A stretch of 64,000 nucleotides of DNA from Conoideocrella luteorostrata (Eukaryota; Ascomycota; Sordariomycetes; Hypocreales; Clavicipitaceae), in contig JASWJB010000080.1 of NCBI GenBank assembly GCA_032433595.1, positions 1-64,000 of the forward strand. The letters are read 5' to 3'. Both the position numbers and the translations under genes were made by a program. Under the pieces are notes generated by a model. The model saw only the letters and a program-made list of their open reading frames with translations. It was not told the DNA's origin and did no database searches. Shown here in pieces: positions 22,285-33,782 of this stretch (position 1 is its first letter; every line of letters starts with the position of its first letter).

Positions 22285-23580
22285 ATGGCTCTCTCGTCAC
22301 GCGCCCACGACCTCTCCAAACCAGACCCCAAGTACTTCTTCTGGGAGGTGCTCCAAAACATCTGGGATCCTCACACCAACCCGGACGGCTACGTCAGTCT
22401 CGGCGTCGCAGAAAATGTGCTCATGCACGACGTCCTCTCGCAGCACATCCATAAAAAGATTGCACTCTCCAACGACGAGTTCACCTACGGAGATGGAAGA
22501 AAGCGATTAAAGGCGGCGCTGGCCCAGTTCTTGACCAAGTATTTCCACCCTCTCCGCAAAGTTGAGCCGTCGCACCTTACCATTTCAAATGGATGCAGCT
22601 CCGCCCTGGAACATGCAGCCTGGGCGTTTGGCAACCCCGGAGACATCTTCTTGCTTGGCAAACCATACTACGGGACGTTTGTGCCGGATATCACCTTGCG
22701 GATGGGTACGCAGCTGACCATGGTGGATTTCCACGGTACGGATCCGATGAGCTTGGATGGTGTGCATAAATACGAGGCTGTTATACAGGATGCACGCGCG
22801 AACGGCAAAACAGTCGCCGGCCTCATCCTGGCCCATCCCCATAACCCTTTGGGCCGATGCTATTCTCGCCCAGTACTTATTGCCCTGATGAGATTGTGTG
22901 AAAAGTACAAAATACACCTTGTCAGCGACGAGATCTACGCCCTCTCTACCTTTACCAACAAAATCGACCAAGACGTGGTAGACATCGCCTCTTTTACATC
23001 CGTCCTGTCGCTGGACACGGAGGGCATCATCGACCCGGCACGTGTACACGTAATTTGGGGGATATCTAAAGACTTTGGCGCGAATGGACTGCGTTTAGGC
23101 TGCCTTGTATCACAGCACAACCCGGTCCTGCACCAAGCGCTCGTGCCGGCGTCGCTGTACAGCTCGTCATCGTCGATTACAGATCACGTCGTGGCTAATT
23201 TTCTGGAAGACGGGCCCTGGATAGACGCATACATTGAGAAGAACCGACAGGGCCTGGCGGATAGTTATGAGCACGTTGTGAGATGGGCTCGAGAACACGG
23301 GATACAGTACGCCCCAGGGGTGAATGCGGCCTTTTTTCTTTGGGTCAATCTTGGGGCTGAGTATGAGAAAAAGCATAATGGGACAGGAACAGGAGCGGCA
23401 GGAGTTAAGCATAAAGATCTGGACCAGACGGTTGTGGACGCGCTGCTAGAGGCGAGGGTATTCCTTGCGTCGGGCTTGCATTTTGGCGCGGAGGAGCCGG
23501 GGTGGTTCAGGATCGTATTTACGCAGAGGAGGGATCATTTGGACGAGGGGCTGAGGAGGATAGTGTCCGCGTTGGAGTGA
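22285..23580 (+). CDS. ACC-synthase-like class I PLP-dependent aminotransferase/lyase
   Basis: A single exon gives 431 residues from ATG 22285, whose N-terminus MALSSRAHDLSKPDPKYFFW resembles family starts. An in-frame ATG at 22171 would add a 38-residue Arg/Ser/Thr-containing leader, possibly a mitochondrial signal. Fold-type I features are FTYGDGRKRLKAAL, SNGCSSALEHAAWAF, KPYYGTF, AHPHNPLGR (cofactor Asn), LVSDEIYAL (Asp contacting the pyridine nitrogen), WGISKDFGANGLRLG (Schiff-base Lys) and a C-terminal GWFRIVF (carboxylate-binding Arg). The fungal 1-aminocyclopropane-1-carboxylate synthase-like group includes true aminotransferases and the C-S lyases of epipolythiodioxopiperazine clusters (GliI type). 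No such cluster genes surround it, so a general amino-acid role is likelier. The substrate is unknown. Confidence 0.87.
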   Translation: MALSSRAHDLSKPDPKYFFWEVLQNIWDPHTNPDGYVSLGVAENVLMHDVLSQHIHKKIALSNDEFTYGDGRKRLKAALAQFLTKYFHPLRKVEPSHLTISNGCSSALEHAAWAFGNPGDIFLLGKPYYGTFVPDITLRMGTQLTMVDFHGTDPMSLDGVHKYEAVIQDARANGKTVAGLILAHPHNPLGRCYSRPVLIALMRLCEKYKIHLVSDEIYALSTFTNKIDQDVVDIASFTSVLSLDTEGIIDPARVHVIWGISKDFGANGLRLGCLVSQHNPVLHQALVPASLYSSSSSITDHVVANFLEDGPWIDAYIEKNRQGLADSYEHVVRWAREHGIQYAPGVNAAFFLWVNLGAEYEKKHNGTGTGAAGVKHKDLDQTVVDALLEARVFLASGLHFGAEEPGWFRIVFTQRRDHLDEGLRRIVSALE

Positions 23581-25686
23581 TTGTTTATGTGGCTACGGAG
23601 TACATGGGAGCGTAATATATGACGGCGATGAAGAACATGACCTGACATGGTAGGAACTTACTCGGCCGACTGAGGTGGCAGTGTTGGTGGGTAAGGCGAG
23701 GACGACGATAACTAAGTACATAAAGACTATAGGACGAGGCTTCGGTTCATGCACCGTGCATAGCCGCTTGGAATATATATACTACAGAGCACGCATCATA
23801 TGTGGGAAATATGCTTCCCTTTTGGCGGGTTCATTGAGGGTAATAGATGAAAGGCAGCGCACGGCGCCGTGGGTCTGTCGATGTTTTAATGCAGCGCAGT
23901 TCAGTACCGTCTAGTGCTGATTGATGCTGCAGGCCTGTCGCTAAACAGTGCGGCAGGGATGCTGAAACGAGCGGCACCTCCTGCTATTCTGCAATCCTAT
24001 GTACTTGCCCCTTGCACGGAGCAAGTGCACAACTACCCGGGTACGTAAGGTACTTCGACAAGTAACCAATAGCCAGTCTGTCTCCCTCCATACTTTATTG
24101 GAAGTCACTCCGCACTGCAAGTACTGTACCGAAGTGCTTTTTTTTAATTTATGATCTGCCTGCATAAGTGCAAGACAGTGGTACGAAACGCAGCCCATCA
24201 CATCCAATCGTGACGGTGTCAGGTACGGAGTACTTCCCTCTCACATTGATACCCGCCTGCGTTGCCCCCGTCCCATCCGTGGACTCATTGGATCCATTGG
24301 ATCTGGCTCGCCTCGGACATCTGAAACTCTGCATCACGTCAATTGTCGCATCCACGCCCTTGCTCACTAATGACTCTGGCTGTGGCTCTGGCTCTGGCTC
24401 TGGCTCCGGCACTTGACCTCAATTTATTCCCCTTTGCTTTTGCCTGCCTTCCCTTGCTTTTGTGTCAATCTTTCCGGGGAGCCTCCATGGTCCCCCTTCC
24501 ACCACAGATGTCTGCGCTCGACACGCCGAAATAAGGGGTCGGTACGGAGTGTGAGTACGCCCAGACATGTCGACACAGTAATTCACCCATTGGACACCAC
24601 CATCCCTCACCATCCCTCGATGCTCTTTATTGCATCCTCTTTATCATGCTTCTGGTCCATAAATGCACATCATATAGATCCGGTATTGTAATGGGTTAAA
24701 TTACTATTGCTGCTGCTGCTTCCATGAATCCACATCCGACGCACTCTTGCTCTGCCGGTTCCCCCTTCTGCCCGCCAGGACCATCCGATGTCAATGTTTG
24801 TCTTGGCCACCACGGACAGACTGTGAGACGAATGGCGCACTTTGTTGACGCCCCCCTGAGTTTCGTGGACGTTTGTCGCATAACCGCCGCCGGCTTTGTT
24901 TGACGAACACCACGACAGCGTGGGCCGCGTCTGAACCCCAACATTTTCCTGTTACAGCTTTCCTGCCCATTGGGTTTTTTCTTGCTTTTCGTGCCGCTCT
25001 GCATTGTATCGAGCCCAAATTTAGACCTAATTCCTTGGTGTGTGGTCTGTGACTGCTCCATCTCTCATCTCCGTTGCATTCGTCTTTCATTTTCCCTTTT
25101 TTTTTTCTCTATCTTGTTTGCGGTCAATTGCCTGTTGGCTGACCTCGCACACAATCGGCGCCTGCACCTCGGGCTGGAATTCGATTTTCATTCTTTCCAT
25201 TGAAAAAGGGATCCGCGGTTTTGGCTCATCCCCTTTGTATAATACCTCCCACGTGGTAGTGCAGATCTGTGGGTGGACGACCCGGACGCTTTCAATCCGA
25301 TTAGTCTTGTCAAGCCTCCCTTCTAGTCGGCATAGGCGAGACATTGGGAATCGATTAAACGAGTCAACAACACCCCCGCGATTACCGAAACGATTAAGAC
25401 AAGAATACAGTCATAACCCGGAGAGAATAGACACGAAGCCATTTTTCTCTTCGACCCTTTAATTTCCCTTCTTTTTCTTTTGCGTGGGATCGGGGCTTTT
25501 AGCGAGGTTTGGACCATTCACGACCATCTTGGGTTACACGCATCGCAAGTTAAATGTATGGAGTGCAACGGAGGTGATTACCGGAACAGACGAATCGGCA
25601 TCAGATTTATTTTACTTTCATAACATTCGACATGGTATTTGCTTGAAAGAAAACAGAGAGGAATTACAATTCGAAACCGCAACATC
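23581..25686. other. Intergenic region, 2.1 kb
   Basis: It contains three TACGGAGT octamers (23594, 24224, 24543), a GGCTCT-type simple repeat around 24,372-24,412 and, nearer the downstream gene, a T/C-rich probable promoter and leader (25,040-25,480). No coding region is supported. Confidence 0.55.
24372..24412. repeat. Short GGCTCT/GGCTGT tandem repeat
   Basis: About six imperfect hexamer units of the type CTCTGG/CTGTGG stand in tandem in non-coding sequence. Confidence 0.8.
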
Positions 25687-27041
25687 ATGGCGAGGGTGCA
25701 CGACACAATGGAGAGGATCAGGGCAGATCTCTTGCGCCGGGCTCGAAGTGAACGAGAAAGAGAGGCGCCTGGAGAACAGAACAGTATAAATGAGAATCGA
25801 GTACCCAGAGCGGCGGAAGAGTCGACGGCTGGGTCATCGCACACCAGAGGCACTATGTCGAGATTTCCCATCTTGCCTCGTCCACTTATTGGAAGAAAAC
25901 CCAGCAATGCGAATGATGGCCAGGGCCCAAAGTCACCGGATCCTCCGCTACGACCACTTACCCTCTCATCATCGCGGTACGGTGATGAACCTGGACCGCC
26001 GAGCTCACTGCCATCACCGATTGCTCTGTCACATATGCGGCCTGGGGTTCCATTGCCACCCGAGCCAGCAGCTACAACAGCAACACACTTGTCATCTCTT
26101 CCTATGGAACACGGCATTGAAAGTTCTAACTCGTTCCCGCAAAATCCAAGCAATGACCGTGAAATCTCCAGACAAACAGACCAGGACGACCGCCGCCAAC
26201 CGCAAACAGGCGACGTGGAGAGCGGCCGAAAGCCTCGCCCCCGAAAATTCATGCTCTGCTTTCCATGGGTGAAATCCCGACGTGTCCGCTCCCAGATCCT
26301 GACTTGTTTAGTATCGGGAATTTTTCTTGCCAGTCTGTTGGCAGTCTGTAAGTTTTCTGTCTTCGCACATGCGTTGGATCACGATTCATCATGTAGTAAC
26401 TTGGAACTAATAATGGGGTTTCCTGCTTGTTCAGATTTGGGTCTGGCTCTCACTAATCACATTGCTCGTGGAGAACTGACCATCATGATTATACTGGTCA
26501 TTTTATCCGCCACAATGTTCTTTTGCTACAGCGTTCTTCGGCTCTGCGTGCTGGTTTCGCGGGGAGATCGATACCGAAGAAGACGCTCGCCTGAGATGCT
26601 TGGACCAGGAGGCTACGTCGTTCCCCCGAAGCCTATACATGTGGTGTTGGCGAGGGATGAGGAGGCCGCTGGGATTGAGAGCGAGGCGTCTAAGGTGGAA
26701 CCTCCAGCGTATGGATTATGGAGAGAGAGCGTAGTGAGTGTCTTCTTTCCATTTTTTGTTCAACTTTCTCACAATCTATCTTTACCATTTGTTATCAAGA
26801 GGAAGATGCTAATACGAAATGTCAGAGAGTTGACCCCAACCGCTTGTTTTGGCAACGCAACGAATCCGCCGATGCTGTGCCTCCGCGCCCAGAAACCCGG
26901 ACAGGCGCTCGACCACCTTCTTACGCCTCTGACGATGGGATATCCTACGTCGTCGAGGCTCGTCCGCGGAGCATCGCCCCACCGCCACACGCACATACGA
27001 CTGTTTCAGCATCCGAAGTGGACTCGATGCCGAGATTATGA
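25687..27041 (+). CDS. Two-helix fungal membrane protein of unknown function
   Basis: Three exons, 25687-26347, 26435-26733 and 26826-27041, produce 391 residues. The junctions T|AT and GTA|AGA are supported by phase and by the typical family continuation RVDPNRLFWQRNE. The first ~195 residues are polar and disordered, rich in Pro, Ser and Arg. A basic KSRRVRSQ precedes a transmembrane helix (~203-227), a short loop and a second helix (~234-257), then basic DRYRRRR and a polar tail with PPKPIHVVLARDEE. This hairpin topology, with both long tails probably cytosolic, recurs in Pezizomycotina proteins of unknown role. Intron 1 (26348-26434) is 87 nt without an in-frame stop; its retention would insert 29 residues between the two helices. 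The downstream region of the gene gives no clue to function. Confidence 0.82.
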
Positions 27042-30000
27042 GCATGAGTATAAAAGCTCTTAACATTGGAAATGGGCTTCCACAGGCAGGAAACTCAGCT
27101 AAGCGGTGGAATGTGGAAATGAGTCGAAAAAGCTTGAAATGAGGTGATTTTGAAACGTGATAGAGGCTCATCTGCTATCTCGGACGTGGCGGCTCTGATG
27201 CTCCCGGATACGGGAGGTGTTGAAATAAAAGATGCGGTGGCGGGTATTTGGTATAATATGTGGATATTGGGTTATGTCCTGCAATTAGTCTTGTTTGTTG
27301 TATAGCGCTGTTTGTCTGGGTCTTTGGTGTTTGAACCATTGAGGATGTATTTCTGGTGGGGCTTTGTATAGTTTGAGTGAGGGTTTGCATTAGGCAGGAT
27401 ATGAAAGCTGGCGCCGATACGAAATCGAACAGATATGCGAAAGGTACTGAATTACAGCAATACTCCATATTAAGGGCAAATGCTACGCCTGACCCAAGAA
27501 GGTAGCCATTAACTATTAGCTGCCGGGCCGGCTATCTACTCATCACCTGAGATGATTCACATATTTACGATGTGATATAGCGATAAGAAGACCAATGTTG
27601 TTCGTTCTCATGGCTTTTCGTTTCCTCTTTAATACTTTGTCGGCGAATTTCTCGACGTCAGGAGCGGAGAAGCCAAGTCCCAGCATTGCTTTGCTTAGTA
27701 GCCATGGCTTTCAATAGCTTCAAACCGACCTGACATGTTCCGATAGCGCCATGTGGCTGAGGTTTTTCTCTGGGAACTCGGAGGATTAGTAGATATCAAA
27801 AGTAAGATGTGGCCTTAAACCAGTGGAACATCTCAGGTGTAGCTACTAAGTACGTGTATTGATCTACGTCGGTATCTTGATCATTACACACTCAAATGTT
27901 TTCGCGGATCGCCCAGTAAAAAGCTATCAACAAGTGAAGGCTTAACGGTAGACATTTTAATTCAACAGGGCAAAACATGTTTTGCCCTGTTATCTTGGGA
28001 CGTGGATAGATGAACAGTACTGTGTGACGTTGACAGACGGACCGGGCTCCGCTCTTGCATCGCGATAATCACCCCCAACCACAAATAGCTGCCAGAGTTA
28101 GCAGCTGAAAAGGTGCGGACACGGCCTGTCCAAGCCAGATGTCGGCCTCTCCGCCTGTGCCGTGAGCATTCTCGTTTGGGCGTGGATGATGGTCTCGCCT
28201 CTGGGTCTGTCGAGCTAGGCTTGAACGGGTAAGCGACAGAACAGTCAAGATACCTGTGCCGGGGCATGGGCGACATATGATTTGATGTATCTTGAAAGTC
28301 TCTCGTCTTTTAGACGAGGATAAGCATTCTTGCAATGAACCCCGAGTGACTGTTGCACTCCAACTAGTACTCGGCAATCCGTACACCGCCAGGTTATAGC
28401 ACTTCAAGTGGCAGGACTGCCGCGCTGTTAGCGTGATTGAAAGCGCTAATTCTTGTATGCTTCAAGGCTAGTGGTCGACTCTGTTTTGCCTTGCTCGAAG
28501 CCATACCTGACGCCCCTTTGCCACCTCCTCCTCCCTGCCGATGTTGCGACTTTGCGGCCGGCCAATGTACTCCGTAACCATGGTGAACATGCAAACAAAG
28601 AGCGACGCTTCATGTATTTTGCCGCTGTTCCTGCGTCCCCGGCCCCTTGGCCCCCGCCCTACATATGCATTCTGGCACATGAGGCGGCGAGGCGAGATGT
28701 TGTAACGCATACACGGAATATCGGGGGCGGCGTGATTCGGCGTCCAGTAGCTAGGTAGCTGAGCCCCCGTCCGAGTGTCGTGCCCCGGCTCTCCACACGC
28801 GATCCCTTTCACGAGGAAAATCGAGCCAATGCGGCGGTCGCTCCTGTGCCCCCATCTGAGCACTGGGAGAACCCACTTTTTCTGGCTCCAAGGTGCCTCG
28901 TGCTGCCAAAGAGCGTAGGAGCTAGCTACGGAGTAGAGCCAAGAGCCAAGAGCCACCGCCCGCCCGTCGATATGCCGCCCTGCCTGTGCCCTGCTATTGC
29001 CCTGCCTGGGAAATAACCACCTGTTCACGGCTGCCGCGAATACTCAGCGCCTCAGCCAGGAGCGCCATTTGCCTATGCGCTGCCGTGCCATGCCCATGCC
29101 GCTCAGTCGACCCATGTCACCACCCCCTCCCTGCCGTTGAAATAACTGGACTCCCAAACGCAAATTTTTTTCTGTCCCTTCAACACTCTTCTTTGCAGGA
29201 TCGGATTGATTGTTGGTGGTTGTCGACGTTGTCGTAGCCTCGCTTGGAAGTCGAAATATCTCTGAAACCCTTTTTCTATCTAACCATTTTCTTTAATTCT
29301 GCTTAACGCATCCCTTTATTTTTTTTGTCCTGCTCAATCAAGGTGTGTATTTGTGTGCGTCTTTCCTCTCTTTCGTTACCCTCCTCTTTTTGTGGTATCT
29401 GCCAGTGAAAAAAAAATATGGTTTCGCGATGCATGTTGGGACTTTGCGCCGGCTTGCGCCCGCGCCAGCACTTCTGTCGCACAGTGTTTACTATCACTAC
29501 TTGCTGGATGGGTAACCGATATGGAATCGCCAATCTACATCTGCCACGACGGCCTTTGTGGGATCTTAACTTCCGGTGAACTCGAACTTTGCGGACGAGG
29601 CGCGCCGCCACAGCGATTCAGCGCACGTTGGCGCGTCCCAATGTCCGACTGGACGCGACTTTCAAAGAAATACAGAGCGTCATCACCGACAAAGCCCCCG
29701 CGCGACAAACTATAATTGTGCCCGTTCTGCGCAGCAGGAGTTTTTGTCGTCATATTGTACCTGAAACGAAGCCGACTCTGTTCACCCCAATGGTGATGCG
29801 AATATTTCTACGCGGCCCCATGGCTCAATGCACCTGCGGTGGAATTAAGGATATACTTTTCTCATTTCCAAAATTTGGTCGCTTTTTCCCACGCCGTCTA
29901 GCATCGTCACACGCGCACCAACCTTCCCATCCCCGCAGAGTGGCGTCTTTTCGTGCGACTTCCGGCTTGAACGAACAGTCATGTGATTTACAATGGGACG

Positions 30001-30328
30001 ATGAAAACCCTTGTCACTGCCATCTCCGTCAATTGTTATAAATATACAACATCATCGGGTGTCATGTTTCATGTTGTCTCAGTTGTTCGCATGATGGCTG
30101 CTTCCACAATTATCCAATTCTGCCATCCTAGCAGGCGAGAGACTCTTGGATGAGCCGAAGGTGCAAGACGTATGGGCAGACGTTCTGAAAACGCGCAACA
30201 CACAAACTCGACGGGGCTCCAAGCATCGCAAACCACCACATACATGGCAGATATCACGGAACACTCTGAAGGGTCATGTGAAAGCTTACTAACTTTAACA
30301 ATCTCACAGACACTAAAACATCACCAAA
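27042..30328. other. Intergenic 3.3 kb, including the probable leader of the CCHC gene
   Basis: It has two TACGGAGT octamers (28569 and 28927). A 186-residue minus-strand ORF at 28,468-29,028 has no domain and overlaps unsupported plus-strand ORFs. From ~29,150 the sequence is T/C-rich. At 30,309 an excellent 3' splice site (TACTAAC...CTCACAG) precedes the CCHC start codon, suggesting a 5' UTR intron. Confidence 0.55.
30309..30309 (+). promoter_or_regulatory. Probable 3' splice site of a 5' UTR intron
   Basis: The sequence TACTAACTTTAACAATCTCAC ends in AG at 30308-30309, 19 bases before the start codon at 30329. The branch point CTAAC and the acceptor spacing match fungal introns. A candidate donor is AAG|GTGTGT near 29,341, which would make an intron of almost 1 kb; nearer donors are possible. 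Confidence 0.5.
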
Positions 30329-31136
30329 ATGTCTTCCCTCTCCCGTCGTGCGTGCTATAAATGTGGCAACGTTGGTCACTACGCTGAGGTTTGCTCCTCT
30401 TCTGAGCGCCTCTGCTACAACTGTACGATAATGCCTTTATAACGGTCGAACCGCGCTGTACTGTTTACGCCTTCAATGTCTAACATGAGTCTCATGCAGG
30501 CAAGCAGCCCGGCCACGAGTCCAACGGCTGCCCTCTTCCTCGTACCACTGAGGCCAAGCAGTGCTATCACTGCCAGGGTCTTGGCCACGTTCAGGCTGAC
30601 TGCCCAACTCTGCGCCTGAGCGGCAACCCCGCCGGCGGACGCTGCTACAGCTGCGGCCAGCCTGGGCATCTTGCTGTAAGTCTTGGACAAATGAGATAAT
30701 CTCATGCGCACGCAATCTGACACGTCCATTTTAGCGTGCTTGCCCCAATCCTGTTGGTCCTATGGGCCGCGGTGCCCCTATGGGCCGCGGTGGCTTTGCT
30801 GGTGGTTTCGCTGGACGCGGCGGATTCGCTGGCGGTCCCCGGCCTGCAACTTGCTACAAGTGCGGCGGTCCCAACCACTTTGCGCGTGATTGCCAGGCTC
30901 AAGCTATGAAGTGCTATGCCTGCGGCAAACTAGGTCATATCTCTCGCGACTGTACTGCCCCCAACGGCGGACCTCTCAACACTGCCGGCAAGACGTGCTA
31001 CGGTTGCGGTGAGGCTGGCCACATCTCCCGTGATTGCCCGCAGAAGAACACCAACGGTGATATCGCCCCCGAGGTAGACTTGGGTAGCGTTCCTGCTGCT
31101 GCCGCTCCCGTGGCTCCTATTGCCCCTGTGGCTTAG
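30329..31136 (+). CDS. Seven-CCHC zinc-knuckle nucleic-acid-binding protein (Gis2/CNBP/Byr3 type)
   Basis: Three exons, 30329-30422, 30500-30675 and 30735-31136, give 223 residues. Seven C-x2-C-x4-H-x4-C knuckles are visible: CYKCGNVGHYAEVC, CYNCKQPGHESNGC, CYHCQGLGHVQADC, CYSCGQPGHLARAC, CYKCGGPNHFARDC, CYACGKLGHISRDC and CYGCGEAGHISRDC. The second is completed only by splicing (T|GC). Between knuckles 4 and 5 is a Gly/Arg/Phe linker (GRGGFAGGFAGRGGF) of the RGG type. The Ala/Pro/Val tail is simple. Homologues (yeast Gis2, fission yeast Byr3, animal CNBP) bind single-stranded RNA or DNA, associate with ribosomes and affect translation and stress granules. Strong codon bias and the leader structure fit a highly expressed gene. 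Confidence 0.95.
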
Positions 31137-33782
31137 GAGTCCAACTTTCGCGACGAGTCTGTCCGCTTGGGCCCTTATACGCTATAGAGTGTGCAAGTAC
31201 TCTTGAGGGGCAGACCCTTCAAACCTCAGTCGGGAGGTTTGATCCGACTTCATGTTTGCGTTAGTTACCCTCTTCACCACTTTCAACTTTTTTTGGGCTT
31301 GCTTGTCAACACAGCCCTTGATACGATCGATATTTCCTAGTGTATAGTTTCCTCTTTCGAACCAAAGTGTAATTCGTCACCGTTTTGCCTCGGAAACACC
31401 GGCTTGTGCGGCGTCGTTGGTCACCTCTTTTTTTTTTTTTTTTTGCTCCATTGCGTTTCTCGCTTTGCGATCAGCAGCAACTGGGAGCGGTTTTTCTTTA
31501 CTTTTGAATATGAACTCACGATATGTGACACCGAATTGAACGTCATCCGCTACAGTGATGGGGGCAGTTGACGACTATTGGTTTCTTCACCCTGCGCGGC
31601 TTGATCCCCTGACGTTTCGATAGACCGAAACGACCACAATACCAATCAATGAAAGGGAAACAACATTATTCTTCTGTCTCAGTTTTATTTATTCTTACTG
31701 CACATAATTTCTTTCACTGCCAGAGGCCCTTCTGTCTGTGGCCGTATTCTTGGGAAGCTGTCTTCAATTATTCATTTTGCGGACGGTTACTCAGGACCTA
31801 TGGACAGCCTTTTTTTTTATTTTGGACCTCTACGATAACGACTACCTTTCATTCAACGACTTTTTGGGTCACGGAGCAACTCACGTACTATGTAACGTTT
31901 TGACATATAACGGACACTGACGTGGCTTTCTTGACGACGATAAGATGTAATGCGCCTGCGATGGATATACCCCGCGAGGATGTGAGTGGCTGTTGTGTTG
32001 AGCTGGGAACGGCGCGCAATCTGCGTGGTGTCACTACAGCTTTACCACTAGCTCTGTTCTTGTTCTGTGCGTCTAGAAACAAGTGTGTTAACTTGGGCCG
32101 CCCACAATGGCGATCTTGTTTACGGGAAAGTTTCCGACTTCCAAGCCAGAGCTAGTAAGTTGTATCTACAAGACCAGACAGATTGCGGCAGCAGTTGGCA
32201 ACCCAATATTAAGCATGGACGCGTATAAACATTGATGGTGGAATGGCAAGAAAAGGATGCGTTGGTGAGCGATGGGAAGTGAAGAAAAGGTTACAGAGAG
32301 TGAAACGAGGAGATTTGAAGTCCTGCTTGGGGGAATACGAGTCTCAACGACGCGGTGCGACTCATAGTTTTATCTCGACAGTGATGGAGGTTGGAAAACA
32401 AGGCAATCAGAAAGCAGCGAAAGTAGAGAAGAAGCGAAGGTGGAAAAGCAGCGAAGAGTGAAAAAAAAAAACCAAAAATAGAAAGGAAATTTGACACTTG
32501 ACTCGATGCCCGAGCGTGCTTTGCTGGAATTTGCTACTGCTAGTGATTGCCGTGAAAGAGTTTGGATAGCGGAAGATTGACTAACCGCGAGAGGGATGGA
32601 CAGAGACGGATGGTGGATTAGGCAAACCGGTGCAAGGACGAGGTGCGGTAGTGTTGAAGAATTAAACACCAATGTTTCAACAAATCAAGTGACTTCATCT
32701 GATGTGAGAATATTTGCAGCTTGAAGTTGTAACCAGTAACCCATGCCGGCTATATTGATGGGCCAATAAGTGTACGAGACTTTTCTACTCCGTACAGTGT
32801 GGAGAAACATCCTGCCCGGCAACATTGGTATCTGAGCTTCGCATTCGTTCTATGGAATCTGTCTATTGAGGAGGGTGGTGGCATTTGGCGCGCCCTATAA
32901 AATGGATCAGCCGGCGATTGGATGGTATGGTGACAACCAAGTAACAGTAGTGACCACTTGCTGCTGCTGTAGCAATTTGCTCGACCAAAACTCGGATAGG
33001 TCAAATTGGGCGGATAGGGCTGACGTGAAAGCGGGTTCATGCAAAGCTAGTCTTGAAGTTCGAAATCCTTTCTCACGACAGACACCCTGGAGGGTTGGCT
33101 GAGCACTTGCTAAGCTGACATGTGCCAGGCATCTCCCCTCCTCCGTAGTTACTCCATAGTTATGCAAGCTATTCCCCTGCCCGTCTGCGGCTGATATGCA
33201 GCTCCCGCTTAGCTAGTACGCATAATACGGCACAAAGGCGGTGATTTGCCAGGCCGCCGTGCGGTACGGAGCAGAATGCTACGTTTGATGGTAACAGAAT
33301 GGTCTCGCCGCCCGGACAGTGTACAAACCAGTGCAACTACGGAGTAGTCAGGGACTCGTCGCGCGACACCCACCGGGCGACAGTAATGCCTGTTCGATGG
33401 CTGGGTGCATGCATGAGCTACCTGGACCAGTAAGACGATGGCTTTCCAAGCAGCTGTAGGAGCTGCCTGGCAGCGACTAGGGTATGGTTAAGTTATCACG
33501 GTAAAGGGTCGAATGGAGGCTCCGCGAGCTTATGAGCGGCAGTAGTAGCAGCATCAGCAGTAAGAGCAGTAGTACGGAGAGCTTAGTAGTAACATATAAG
33601 TTGTGCTCTTTCTGCTCTCGTGAAGCTGTTGATGCCCGATTGTTGCCACCATCTGCTGTGCAACCAGCACGTACGTGTATGCCGTACAACACGTCCTTGT
33701 TGGATTTCTGAACTGCACAAGCAACTGCATTTGACGTCCGTCGCTGGCTAGGAAGCTTTCTTCCTCAGAGTAATAGGACGCC
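31137..33782. other. Intergenic region, 2.6 kb
   Basis: The 3' flank of the CCHC gene has a 19-22 base T-run near 31,423-31,444. Octamers TACGGAGT/ACTCCGTA are at 32,787 and 33,338, with near matches at 33,262 and 33,571. No gene is supported; ORFs of about 100 codons on both strands are A/T-run artefacts. Confidence 0.55.

Noticed and set aside
28468..29028. 186-codon minus-strand ORF
   Set aside because: The Arg/Gly/Trp-rich translation looks like random GC-rich sequence, with overlapping plus-strand ORFs and no homology that I recognise.
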